64,000 nucleotides of DNA from Syncephalis fuscata (lineage: Eukaryota > Zoopagomycota > Zoopagomycetes > Zoopagales > Piptocephalidaceae). A model generated the notes under the pieces. That model was not told the origin of the DNA. It saw nothing but the letters and a program-made list of their open reading frames with translations, and searched no databases. The translations under genes were made by a program, and so were the position numbers. Shown one piece after another: positions 47,457 to 58,745 of this stretch. Each line of letters starts with the position of its first letter. The stretch's first letter is position 1. The DNA is taken from contig JAHLTZ010000055.1 in assembly GCA_025786725.1 (NCBI GenBank), forward strand, positions 1 to 64,000, in the 5' to 3' direction.

Positions 47457-50400
47457 TCACTCCCTCACTAAGTGTCGAACGTCCCGTTGACACATTAAGT
47501 GAATTAGTGGAAAGGTTAGATAATGATATTTGGTTAATTGATATGTTGGGTAATAATAAATGGGCAGGTCGTGTGTGAAGTGGAATTATTCGATCAGCGT
47601 GTTCTGAAAACATTCTTTGTGTTTCCAAATCCTTGAGTCTGTAGTTGACAGCTGACGTTTGTTCTATCACTTTAAAAGGACCTTTCATTCTTTCTTTCAT
47701 CTTTCTCAACTTCGTACCTTTTAGTAGTTGTTCTTCTATCCACACTAAGTCACCTTCTTTAAATGGTTCTTTTCTTCTTCCTTTATTATACCTAGCCGAC
47801 TGCCGACGTTGGGCCGCTTCAATCATTAACTTGGCTCTTTCCCTGACATCATTGAGTCGGAGTTGCAGATCGGTGACGTATTCCTCATATTCTTCTACTC
47901 TCTTATGGAACCGAACTGGAGCCGTTGAAACAGGGCCAACTGCTACTTCTAATGGCTGAGTCGCCTCTCGGCCGAATAGTAACTGAAATGGTGAGTGGCC
48001 AGCGGATGACTGTTTCGTTGTTCTGTATGCAAACAATAGCAGGGGTAGATATTTATCCCAATCTTTTTCGAAATCACTAGTGAACTTAGCGATCATCGAT
48101 GCAAGTGTATGATTAAAACGCTCAACTAGTCCGTCAGTCTGTGGACGTCGTGCGGAGGTAATCCGTCGCTGTATGCCAAGTCGTTTCGCAATACCGGCAG
48201 TTAATCCAGATGTAAAGTTAGTACCACCATCAGTAAGTAGTACACTAGGCATGCCGTGTCTAGCAATAACGTTATTCATCAGGAACTGTACTGTAGTTTC
48301 TGCAGTTGCATCTGGGATAGCAGCGGCTTCAATCCAACGCGTGGTGTAATCACAGCATACAGCTACGTACTTATTACCATGTTCAGACTCAGTAAATGGA
48401 CCCATAAGGTCGATGGCAATAAAGTCGAATGGCTTTTCTGGCACTGGTAGTGATTGTAATAATCCAGATCGTTGGTGTATTCGTCGTATCTTCTGACATA
48501 CTGTGCACGATGTCACATAGTCGCATACATCACTATGCATATTCTGCCACCAGTAGCTCTGACGTAGTCGTTGGTAAGTACGAGTAATACCCAAATGACC
48601 AGCTAATTCTTTATCATGACAATGATATAGAACTATAGGTCGATATTGATTAGGCACAACATCCAACAACTCTGTCATCACATCGCCTTTCATAACCTTC
48701 CTCTTCAACCGACCAGTCACTAGCTCAAAGCGTTTAGCACGTTTTCGTAAAGCACGCCGACTAGCATCGGACATTAGCGTCATATACTCAGCACCTTGTT
48801 GTAAATAAGCATATACATCAGCAGTAGTTAACTCTGTTTGTTGTGCATATACCCATTCTTCTTCAGTTGGTAGCAACGGTGTTGTATTTTCAGCTATGTG
48901 CATTACTTCTTCTACTTTGTCTTGTTCAGCTAGTTCAACTAGTTCGTGCCATGGCAACGGATCTCGTGACAAGGCATCTGCATTGGCATTGGCAGTACCA
49001 CGCCTATATTCGATAGTCGGACGGTATTCCTGTAACTTCAATGCCCAACGGCCAAGTCGACCAGTTGGATTGGGTCGTGACATTAACCAACGTAGAGCTG
49101 AGTGATCAGTGACTACTGTAAATTCACTACCGTATATATAAGGTCGGAACTTCTCTATGGCCCATACAATAGCCATACATTCGCATTCGGTAGCTGAATA
49201 GTTCTTTTGTGCATCATTCAACGCTCTACTGGCATAAGCAATCGGTCGCCATCCATCGTCGATTTGTTGCGATAATACTGCGCCCAAACCGTAAGTAGAA
49301 GCATCAGTTTCAATTCGAAACGGCTTAGATAGTGTTGGATAAGCTAACACAGTATCACTAGTCAATGTAGTGCGTAAATCATCGAAGGCGGTTTGTTGTT
49401 CGTCTGACCACACGAAGGGTGTACCTTTCTTCTCAAGGCGACGAATGGGCTCGGCTCGTTCGGCAAAACGGCTAATAAAGCGTCGATAATAGGATGCAAG
49501 ACCAAGGAAACTTTTACAGCCACGTATATCAGTAGGGCGAGGGAAATTATGCACAGCAGCGACTTTATCTGGGTCTGGTTTAACACCATTAGCATTCACG
49601 ACATGGCCAAGATAGGCTATTTGTTGTTGGCCAAAGTGACATTTGCTACGTTTAAGGCGAAGTCCAGCATCGCGTAGACGATTAAAAACTGTTCGTAGAC
49701 GTTGTAGGTGTTCATCAAACGTCCTACCAAATACAATAATATCGTCTAAGTAAACAATACATGAATGCCACTTCAGACCAGCCAATACTTCGTCCATTAA
49801 TCGTTGAAAGGTCGCTGGCGCGTTGCATAAGCCAAATGGCATGACACGGAATTGATATAGGCCAGCATGTGTAACAAAGGCTGTCTTTTCCTTGTCTGCT
49901 TCGTTCATTTGGATTTGCCAATAGCCAGAGGCAAGGTCCAAAGTAGTAAACCAACAGGCACCAGATAACATATCTAGTGCATCATCAATGCGAGTCGTAG
50001 GATATGAATCCTTCTTAGTGGCGTCGTTCAATTTACGATAATCGACACAAAAACGTTCACCACCATCTTTCTTACCAACAAGGACAACTGGAGATGACCA
50101 AGGACTGCGAGATGGTTCAATAATGCCATTCTCAAGCATATCGTTAATGGCTTCAGTTATCTTTTCACGTTGACGGTAAGCAGAACGGTACGGAGGAGTA
50201 TTAATGGGTTTAGAGTCACCAGTACTAATGGTATGGCGAACTCTAGTAGCTGCTTGTGGATTATTCGGATTTACCGCGAATAGATCCGTATATTCCAGTA
50301 ACAGTTTGTTGAGTCGGGCTAGTCGGATGGACTCAGACAGATCTACTCGAGGTAGTTGGGATAGTGCCAATGATACCACGGCATTATCAACTTGCTCGGT

Positions 50401-50940
50401 AGGTCGGATATCCCGTCTTACTAAGTGCTGTTGTAACTTAGAAAGTATCCGGCCATTACGGACTTTTCCAGCCACGGCAACTACATGTATACCGTGCGAT
50501 GGAGTGTTGGACAATTTCATGTCAATGGATTGGCCATCAATAAACAATTTGCCAGCTGCGCAATCAATGCTGGCACCAGCGGCGGATAACCAATCCATGC
50601 CTAATAATACTGGATACGGGGAAGTATCTAATACTATTGCTTTAACCTTCCGAACAACGCTAGCTATTTCGATATCCACCAAGGAGTGGCCACGAGTGTT
50701 AGCGTGTCGGCCATCAGCTAATCTAACGAATGAATCAGTGAACGGGCCTAAGACAAGGCCAATATTTCTACATATAGCGCTAGAAATAACCGTTCGTTCA
50801 GCACCCGTATCAATTAACATCGATACCATATGTCCATTAATCGTTCCATCCTGCAATAATGTGGTAGCGGAAGCAACATTAATTGCGGATATGGTCGATA
50901 AGGGATTTACTTGGGGTGGGACGTCGTTACCCTTACACAT
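47413..50940 (-). CDS. pol: Pol polyprotein of the gypsy element
   Basis: It has 1,175 residues and is intact. The aspartic protease motif LIDTGAERT lies at about 43-50. Reverse transcriptase has VDYRKLN, FRVMPFGLCNAPATFQ and the catalytic YLDD at about 395. RNase H begins at ETDASTYGLGAVLSQ (about 543). The integrase HHCC zinc finger (HLGITRTY... CTVCQ) starts near 770. The DDE core follows, with IAIDLMGP, LLTDGGTNF and TDGLVERFNHTL at about 838, 900 and 937. I see no chromodomain at the C-terminus. The C-terminal end runs about 44 nt into the 3' LTR, so the stop lies inside the LTR. Confidence 0.97.
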   Translation of the reverse strand: MCKGNDVPPQVNPLSTISAINVASATTLLQDGTINGHMVSMLIDTGAERTVISSAICRNIGLVLGPFTDSFVRLADGRHANTRGHSLVDIEIASVVRKVKAIVLDTSPYPVLLGMDWLSAAGASIDCAAGKLFIDGQSIDMKLSNTPSHGIHVVAVAGKVRNGRILSKLQQHLVRRDIRPTEQVDNAVVSLALSQLPRVDLSESIRLARLNKLLLEYTDLFAVNPNNPQAATRVRHTISTGDSKPINTPPYRSAYRQREKITEAINDMLENGIIEPSRSPWSSPVVLVGKKDGGERFCVDYRKLNDATKKDSYPTTRIDDALDMLSGACWFTTLDLASGYWQIQMNEADKEKTAFVTHAGLYQFRVMPFGLCNAPATFQRLMDEVLAGLKWHSCIVYLDDIIVFGRTFDEHLQRLRTVFNRLRDAGLRLKRSKCHFGQQQIAYLGHVVNANGVKPDPDKVAAVHNFPRPTDIRGCKSFLGLASYYRRFISRFAERAEPIRRLEKKGTPFVWSDEQQTAFDDLRTTLTSDTVLAYPTLSKPFRIETDASTYGLGAVLSQQIDDGWRPIAYASRALNDAQKNYSATECECMAIVWAIEKFRPYIYGSEFTVVTDHSALRWLMSRPNPTGRLGRWALKLQEYRPTIEYRRGTANANADALSRDPLPWHELVELAEQDKVEEVMHIAENTTPLLPTEEEWVYAQQTELTTADVYAYLQQGAEYMTLMSDASRRALRKRAKRFELVTGRLKRKVMKGDVMTELLDVVPNQYRPIVLYHCHDKELAGHLGITRTYQRLRQSYWWQNMHSDVCDYVTSCTVCQKIRRIHQRSGLLQSLPVPEKPFDFIAIDLMGPFTESEHGNKYVAVCCDYTTRWIEAAAIPDATAETTVQFLMNNVIARHGMPSVLLTDGGTNFTSGLTAGIAKRLGIQRRITSARRPQTDGLVERFNHTLASMIAKFTSDFEKDWDKYLPLLLFAYRTTKQSSAGHSPFQLLFGREATQPLEVAVGPVSTAPVRFHKRVEEYEEYVTDLQLRLNDVRERAKLMIEAAQRRQSARYNKGRRKEPFKEGDLVWIEEQLLKGTKLRKMKERMKGPFKVIEQTSAVNYRLKDLETQRMFSEHADRIIPLHTRPAHLLLPNISINQISLSNLSTNSLNVSTGRSTLSEGVMWRHIQNTWYTGTT

Positions 50941-50951
50941 CGACGTCCCAT

Positions 50952-52400
50952 TTAGTTTTCCGCCTGTTTGGCATCACCAGCAGGTAGTTTACTGGTTATC
51001 GATGCACGGGCAGTGGCTAAATTTGGACATTGATGCGTGTAGTGATTCGTATCATCACAGAGGGTACAAGGGAAGCGACGTGTAGCTGGCTGTTGTTTGG
51101 GGCGACGGTTATTGCCGGAACGGGTACCTACTTGCATTGCATTGGGTGCCGTCTTGGACACGGACAGAGATTGGTCATTAGTAACAACGTTTATGCTGGC
51201 CTTAGCCGCATGCAGTAACTTATGGGTGTATCTTCCTAATTCAATACTATGACCAACAGATCGAAAGTCATCGATAGAACGGATTCGTAACGAGCGGACA
51301 TTGCTGCGGACGTAGTCGTTAGAACCGATTTTGATCTGTTTCCAAATTTGTCTAGGCGTCCTTTTGGCATTGGTACCAGCTCTTTCAACTCTATCGGCGT
51401 ATTCGAATAATGTTTCTTTGTCGTTTAAGCGAAGTAAGTAAAATTTGTTTTTCAACGCTTCTTTTGGATCACCAGCACACCATTTAATCTCTAACTCCTT
51501 TACTAACGTCGCGAATAGGCCAGGCTGGTACGATTGGACACGCGGCATATTGAGTAGGCACCATGCATTCTCGCGGTCACGCAGACCGTACATCAATCGA
51601 CTGCATTTCGTGGGTTCATCCCATCCTGACAAACCAGCAATCAAGTGGAAGCTACGCAGCCATTCAAAAGGATCCGCTTTAAAATCTAGTTTGTCAATAT
51701 CCATTTTTGGTAGTTTAGTCATCACTTGAGGGACACTCAAGTCGGGTGGCTGTGTGACCACAGGTGGTACAACAGCAACAGGTTCAGGCTGACTATCTGC
51801 AATGGAAGGGAAAGATGAGGTGATGGATGTGGTGTCAGAGTCGTCCGAATCTATGGACGAAATGGACACTCGTCTGTTGATGCGTGTGGGTGTGGTGTTG
51901 TTGTCAGGTGGACCAAGTTCTGCAATTGGGGCAGTGCCAGGCGTTTCTACAGTGAACTGTGGAGCTGGTGTGTAGGTAGGAATTGGAGGATTTGGGTCTC
52001 CTGGGTTGAGTTGTCGAAAAGCGTGTACCAGCGACATTGTCAATTGAGCTGTTTGGTGAACAGTGAGTCCGTTGGTAGGATTTAGAATGGTGCGTAATAA
52101 GTTATCTACTAATGCTTGACTAGCGACGGGTACAGCTACCGTTAAGTTATTAGTATCAGTAGGTGTATCGATTGGAGTAGCGAATGTCACCGGACGAGTA
52201 CTAGTAATATTTTCTTGTTGTTGAACCGTAGCTATTGGTTGGTCAACTTGGACGACTTCATCAACGGTTTCTTCTGTTTCAGTTGATGCTACTTCATCAG
52301 TACCGCTTACTTCGGACATATTGTCGGGTACCGGCTCGTCAGTAGCCATTGCGGCTGCTGAGTTACGCGTACTACGACCAGAACGGGTTATACTAGACAT
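50952..52400 (-). CDS. gag: Gag polyprotein of the gypsy element
   Basis: It has 482 residues from the ATG at 52400. A Thr/Ser/Pro-rich acidic N-terminal half (residues 1-220) precedes the capsid-like part (FDLKADPFEWLRSF-type, here DKLDFKADPFEWLRSFHLIAG). The C-terminus has a zinc knuckle, CTLCDDTNHYTHQC, matching CX2CX4HX4C, for RNA packaging. The stop lies 9 bases before the pol ATG, and the pol frame is in the -1 register and open upstream of that ATG. Pol may therefore be made by frameshifting or reinitiation near GGAAAACTAA. Confidence 0.95.
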   Translation of the reverse strand: MSSITRSGRSTRNSAAAMATDEPVPDNMSEVSGTDEVASTETEETVDEVVQVDQPIATVQQQENITSTRPVTFATPIDTPTDTNNLTVAVPVASQALVDNLLRTILNPTNGLTVHQTAQLTMSLVHAFRQLNPGDPNPPIPTYTPAPQFTVETPGTAPIAELGPPDNNTTPTRINRRVSISSIDSDDSDTTSITSSFPSIADSQPEPVAVVPPVVTQPPDLSVPQVMTKLPKMDIDKLDFKADPFEWLRSFHLIAGLSGWDEPTKCSRLMYGLRDRENAWCLLNMPRVQSYQPGLFATLVKELEIKWCAGDPKEALKNKFYLLRLNDKETLFEYADRVERAGTNAKRTPRQIWKQIKIGSNDYVRSNVRSLRIRSIDDFRSVGHSIELGRYTHKLLHAAKASINVVTNDQSLSVSKTAPNAMQVGTRSGNNRRPKQQPATRRFPCTLCDDTNHYTHQCPNLATARASITSKLPAGDAKQAEN

Positions 52401-52547
52401 GGTTATTAACAATGAACAATGAACAATGAGATGATTTGATGGAAGTGAGGTACGAGAATGAATATGAATGTTACGATGGTAGAGACTATCAAATAGTGTT
52501 ATATCTGTAGTATTGGGACTACGCGAACGGGCAGTTTATGGGCAAAC

Positions 52548-52566
52548 TGCCCAGGTCCTCCACCAA
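52548..52566 (-). promoter_or_regulatory. tRNA primer-binding site of the gypsy element
   Basis: Just inside the 5' LTR the coding strand reads TGGTGGAGGACCTGG. It starts with TGG, the complement of the tRNA CCA end, so it would pair with a tRNA ending GGTCCTCCACCA. I cannot name the tRNA without a tRNA set. Confidence 0.65.
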
Positions 52567-52567
52567 T

Positions 52568-52760
52568 TGTCGTATTACTATTATGAAGGGGGACTGAGTA
52601 ATACGGCAAGGTAGATAAAACACTAGGATCTTGTAATAAAAGGTTTTTCTTAGGATTGAACTACTTTATTAATAAATGTAAATATTCCAGCTTTTATAGC
52701 TGGCTTGACACATCGATTACGTGGTACCCGTGTACCACGTGTTCTGAATATGTCGCCACA
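52568..52760 (-). repeat. 5' LTR
   Basis: This is the upstream LTR and contains the element's promoter. An inverted palindromic stretch (GGTACACGGGTACC type) lies near 52720-52740. The primer-binding site follows at 52567 and below. Confidence 0.95.
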
Positions 52761-53613
52761 AATGGTATACAATACTACTTACCAACTACCCATGCATGTT
52801 TAATAACAGGCACCATAAATGATACATATATATATGTTTAGTGTATAGCCAAATGGTCTAAAATGTGCCACTCACAATCTATTAATACAAGCCAACAAAC
52901 AAACACAATGATAAAATATGTTTAGCATTGAATTAATCAATATACAATACAACTTACCATCTATTGACGTTAATTTAGTAAACATACACAATATACGGCA
53001 TGTGTTAGCATATTGTTAATTAATATACAATGTTGCCTACAATCTATTAACACAAGATGTTAAATATAAACGATACATAACATATTTAGTGTATTTCTAC
53101 TTGATATAAAATGTAACTTACTCCCTATTAATACAGGTTAATGAACATGCACGATGCATAATATATAGCTAGATTGTAGTCGATTAATATACAATTCACT
53201 TACAATCTATTAATGCAAGTTATTAAAAGCACATAGCATATGGCACATGTTTAGTGAATGGCTATTGCTATGTAATGGCACTTACAATCTATTAATAAAA
53301 ATCATCAACCACACACAATGCATAGTATATGGTTAGAATATATTTAGTTAATATGCAATGCTACTCAACACCCTCTAATAGAAATTATTAAAAACACAAT
53401 GTATAGAATATGTTTAGCTTATAATTGATTGGTTACAGTGCTAATTACCATCTATCAAAGTTAATTTAGCAAATAACAGCTTTTAGCTAAATGAATACTT
53501 GATTGGTTTAATTGCAACATACCACGACGAACTAGAACCGGTTTAGCGTCCACTATGGCTGTATTGACCATAGTTACGAGGACGGTGCAGACAACAGCAA
53601 TAGAAAACCTCAT

Positions 53614-54410
53614 AGTAATATTGAATTGCTAAAACAAACAAGTAAAATACACAGCAGAGTGTAAATGCTAGAGAGCAGAGAGTAGAATGCGATGTTGATA
53701 TTGCTAGTTAGTTGTATATACTGTGTGGGCTATTTAAATCTTTATTTATGCCGAGATGTCAATATGCTGCACTTTATGGCCTATACCATTGCTGTGCAAT
53801 AAAGCACACTCATATGATAGCTTAAAGCATTTGTATACCAGCATATCGATGATGCAGTATTCTGCAGCTAAACCTTTGCTGTAATCTGCTCGGCATTTAC
53901 ACAGATTACACAGCAAGATCAATGACCTAGTATATATTTGGTAGAAGTACACCTATCAGCTATCCTATATTGCTACACAGCCCATTCGATTATAGAATGC
54001 AAATAAGATCTATTGGTTCTAGAAATAGCAACAATGCATTACTATACCTTTGCTGTTGCTTTCACCGACAATTTCAATGCTCGATATCTGCATGGAATTG
54101 AACAATGTTTGACACCGATGCAACATTAATCCATTGACATTGTACTCCTTTACAATTCCATTGATTAATCATTCAATATAGGTAGATTCAATAATAGAGT
54201 ATTGTAGCCAGTATGGATTTAGTTGACTATTCAGTCTTAAAGCAATTACCGATTAAGCAAATTGTGTATAGAGCAATTGACAAATATCGCGCTACACTTA
54301 TAAGAAATGTTAGCAAATATAGTTAGTTATTTGGTGTTATATATATATCTAGAAACACAGTATCCTACAGGCTCAATCGTTCAAATAACGAATAAACAAC
54401 ATAATGAATT
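53614..54410. promoter_or_regulatory. Promoter region of gene B and spacer to Aquarius
   Basis: The TATA-like TTTAAATAGCC of gene B is at 53728-53738 on the minus strand. Its flank (TTAGTTGTATATACTG...) resembles the flank of gene A near 21240. The rest is AT-rich with no gene. Confidence 0.55.
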
Positions 54411-57400
54411 TTATTCTTTTGTAGAGGAATCAACTTCCATCGCTTCAATTTCAACTTGAGCAGCAAGTTGCAATGCTTCAATCACTTCGACCGTCTGCTC
54501 CTTTCTCGAATCATTACTGCCTAATTGACTTTGAATCATGTTATGAACACGTTGTCCCATGTCGGCTATATCGGCCACCGCTCAGCATGTTTATGATCCG
54601 CCATCTAACGGCCATAATAATCATAATTAGCCTCTATACCATATCAATATGCAAGTGCATCTTACCTTGCGCTCACTATTAAACGTTTCCTTTGTATGTA
54701 GGCTTAGTTGTAGTGGTCGTGCCCGCAATTGATCAAACATTGGCTTTAGTTCAACGCACGAAGCGAATAGTCGCATACGACCAAAGATGTAAAGACCAAG
54801 ACGGGCTCGCGACATAGCAACGGTTAAACGACGAATATCACGCAGATAGCCTATATGATTGGTGCGCACCAAAGAAAGTAGTATATCTATAAACGACATA
54901 TTAATTAGACGATGCTATTAATTAAATAAATTATTGCTTACAGTCATTTTGCTGTCCTTGGTATTTATCGACAGTTGTCACTTTGGATGGCATACCAAAG
55001 TAGGAATGCCAGCCACATCGTCGTTGCAACACATCCATCAACAAGGCGCGTTGACCATTATACGTTGTCAATAAAGTAATCTTATCGGCGGGATATCCAA
55101 GTAGACGCATGTACTGATAGACAGCCACTACATATTCAGCTTCACCAAGATTCTATAGAATAAAAATAGATAAACTAACAAGTACAGTATATTTATCTAT
55201 ACTAATTATTACCTGATAATAGTGTGGTCGAGGCGAACTTTCACCTTTGCCTTCATAATCGCCTACATCAATAAACTGATACTCAAAGCTAAATCTATTC
55301 ACATAATAAGCGTTAACTAGCTAGTTCTTGTGTATTCTATTAATTTACCCTGGATTGGCCAAATGGAATATATGCGAATCAGTTACTGATGGTAGATCAC
55401 CTAGTCGTTCATAGCGCCAATTATACAATTGAGCAATTGAAGGACGTGCTCGGCCCTAACGAATGTATATAGAGTTAGCTATTTAATATTATACAAATCC
55501 TTGAACCTACTTGTCTATCCAACTCAATAGTAGGCACACCTAAACGAACAAATCGTCCAAACATACTCTGTTCCATATTACAATACTTTTCAAATGCTGG
55601 ATTCTGCACAACCGGTGGCAATTGATGATGATCGCCAATAAGTACAACACGTTTAAGTCGACTCTGACCATCTTTTGGTTCTTGTAGCAGTAGTGGAATA
55701 AACGTTTCACCCTCAAGTACTTGACCCGCCTCTTCCATAACAACATTATCATATTCAAATCCTAATGAGACTAATTCGCGTCGCTACAATCATTCAATAA
55801 TAAGTCGTCGAATTAATGCTGTAGTTATTATTATTATTAAGTTACCTTGAGAGCAGCGTGCATTGTGGTCATGGCAATCACTTTTGCTTCTTTGGTCAAT
55901 AAATAGTTGGCACGATCTTTTGAAGTACGCAATAACTCAAAAGCACGAATCTGCTCCAACTCTTCAAATATATGTTTAATATGCCGGAAACAACCATGGG
56001 CCACCTCCATTGCTTCTTCCGATGAACTATTAATGGCAAATAGTGGCTGAGGTGCATCAGCAAAATAAGCAACTATATCAATAATATTAATACCAAAAAC
56101 AACAACAACAACAACAACAATAGTACTTACTGAATGGAAACTTTAAAGCAATTTGGCTTGAATCCCAGTGTTGTTGCGTCATATCAGCTTCAAAGAGTTC
56201 CCAGCGCGATAATACATGATAAAGGAAAAAGTAACCAGCCGTCTCACAAGTATAACCATGATCACCCGATTCACCAAGTGATACGGCTAGTCGTGATACT
56301 TGTTGCAGTAATACAATACGCCGTTCCTAATTGAATATAGTTAATGAATTAATGAACTAGTATTACTGTACTAATTCGATCTACTTACTAAAAATGATGA
56401 AACACGTCCCGCCTTATTAAAGCTTTCTTCTGTGTCCAATTCTTCTTCTCCATGTCCCAATCGAAGTAAATGGCGATCATCAATATCTAGTGCCACAATC
56501 TTTTCAAATAATTGATTCAACGCTTGATTACTACGAGCAATAAGTAGTGTGCGTTGTTGTGGGAAATTATGATAGATATTGGAAATAATCTGTACTGCAA
56601 CATCAGTTTTACCAGTGCCTGGTGGTCCAACAATTAAAGTAAGACCTGGACTTGTACCAGCTCTAATCGCTTCAACTAAATTCATTCAATTATTAATATT
56701 TATCTTTTATATACCCACCAATACTTACTCTGTGTTGGTGTAAATGGCACAGTATTTTTACGAATTAAATCTGATGCATATGGACCCATATTTAAAAGTT
56801 GATATGACTTGACAAGTAAATGTTCTTGTTGTTCTGATGAATCTTCAGCCTCTTCAAGTACAAAAGGTGGCTCGTCCGGTAATACATCTCCTTCAACCGG
56901 GGTCAGTTTCTAATTATTTGTTAATATAATAAACCATATAGATAGTTATCAAACTTACAGCTTGAGGAAAACTTGATTTCAAATGATCAGCATCTAAAAA
57001 TGTATCTCTAAAATCAATTGATTGTGGCTTATTAGGCATTTGTTTATAATAAACACTACGGGATCCCCATAGCCTATAAATAAATAGATAAATAAACAAA
57101 TATGTAAATAGATAAATAAATAGATAATAAATAGATAAATAGATAAATAAATAAATATGTAAATAAATAAATAAAATTTACCTAAAAATACGTTTTGTAA
57201 CCAATCAGGCACAAGTAATTCGGATTGCATTAAATCACGAATAGTTTCTAAAACACCTTTAAAATTATTTTCCTATTATCATTACTATTAGTCTATTATC
57301 GTTTTAATATTATTCTCTTATTGTTATTACTTTGGCATTTCTACGTAATAATACGTTTAATGTTGAATAAACATCCTTTGTAGATTTACGATTTACATCT

Positions 57401-58714
57401 TCATAGTATTGATTAGGATCCAGTAATACACGTATTAATCGCTCATCTGTATCCATCTTTGGTAATTTGCCTCCCATTTCCACACTTAATCCTTTGCCTA
57501 TTTAATTATATTAACCATTAATATTTATATGCATATTCTATATAACTGACCAGCAATAATCTCCACAATCTGTGCACCTCGAGCATAATCTAATCCAAAT
57601 GCTCTCTAATATACCATGTAAACCATTATACTATTCTAGTATACTCTAGCTATACATCCTGCTTACCTAAATGGTCTTTGTTGATCCCATGCTTGATGTG
57701 TCCAATCTTGAGCACTTATAGACAATAAATATATAATATCTCCTGGTCGAAGTATATCCCAATCTCGTCGAATTGAATCAGAAAAAAATCCCAATTTAAT
57801 TCGTATTTCAGCTATCACTTTCTGTGGTCGCTCTTCTCCCAATGCAGGCTGACCAATATCAATAACATTAAACGTATCTATCTTAGTGGCCATACGTGAC
57901 CATCCATTAAATACAGTAACACCATCGGGAATGCCCGTTGTGGAGACAGTCTCTCGACTGCATCTTCAATATCTTGACGGATTTCATAAGCAGATTCCAA
58001 TTGAAACAACGTAAATGATCGACGTAGATAGTCGTAGAGGGTTAGAAACTGTAAATTTAAACGAGGTAATGGTAAAACAGCATCCGTTGTATATTGACTT
58101 GTTCGATTAAGTATATCATCAAATAATGCCATCTATAAAGTCAACATAATATATTGATTAGTTTATGAAGTAATACAAATCTATCCATCTAATCAATTAC
58201 CTCATTCGGATAAAGAGATGTTTCATTAATACGATCCAATTGACTTGTCCGTTGATGATACCGTTGAATAAAGGCATCAATAAGAAATTCTGGCGTATAA
58301 TCTTCACTTGGTATATCTGGTCTACTTGGTTGAGTGCGTCTTAACTGTACGGCATCACATAATCGATTCAAATCAACCGTGCTTAGCTGATTCAAATGTT
58401 CACGTAATACAGACGGTTGTTCAATGGCCGATAAATGAGAAAGAGCCAAGTCGGTTAATTGATCTTTGAATTCAGCATAGGCTATACTCTATTATATACA
58501 TTCATTACTATTAATACACTATTATATACTTATATTATATGGACTGTACCTGAAATGCCAGTAATCGATCATGATGACGAGCTACTCGTTCCTCTACCGT
58601 TAATGAACGTCCTGTATGATCATCTACTTCAAAATCTACATAAGACTCAAGTATATCCAATAATTGACTCAATGATTGTCTATTGTGTACTATCTATTAG
58701 TTATCTATACCATA

Positions 58715-58745
<31 letters not shown>

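Larger units (their letters stand above)
47264..52760 (-). mobile_element. Complete Ty3/gypsy LTR retrotransposon
   Basis: It is 5,497 bp, bounded by two 193-bp LTRs that look identical (47264-47456 and 52568-52760). They start TGTGGCG and end CGACA on the coding strand. The 5-bp target duplication AATGG lies at 47259-47263 and 52761-52765. It carries an intact gag and an intact pol with order protease, RT, RNase H, integrase, which defines Ty3/gypsy. Identical LTRs and open frames mean a recent insertion that is probably still competent. It lies in the same orientation as gene B. Confidence 0.97.
46297..53451 (-). repeat. Tandem intron array of gene B (period about 83 nt), interrupted by the LTR element
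   Basis: Units of about 80 nt begin with GTAAGT/GTAGGT and end in an (A/T)TAG or AATAG acceptor, separated by 3 nt as in gene A. They are more diverged from one another than in gene A. Intron 10 is 5,580 nt because of the inserted element. Without the element and one copy of the 5-bp duplication it would be 78 nt. Confidence 0.85.
46143..53613 (-). pseudogene. Array gene B: second micro-exon peptide gene, damaged donors, LTR element in intron 10
   Basis: Exon 1 (53613-53523) encodes a 30-residue leader (MRFSIAVVCTVLVTMVNT...) ending LVRR, split in phase 1 like gene A and followed by the same GTATGT donor. Intron 1 is 71 nt in both genes. Micro-exons have low ends at 53449, 53369 (6 nt), 53286, 53204, 53122, 53041, 52958, 52876 and 52783. 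After the retrotransposon they continue at 47200, 47119, 47035, 46952, 46868, 46786, 46712, 46629, 46546, 46463, 46380 and 46297, with a doubtful one near 46217. The last exon starts at 46147 with two bases then TAA, as in A. Joined in phase, they give about 22 residues with no stop and no cysteine, rich in Tyr, Trp, Phe, Asp and Gly. Donors after 53369, 47200 and 46712 are not GT (TT, TT, AT), and that after 47119 is GC. It is either a decaying copy or one using alternative sites. Confidence 0.75.
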
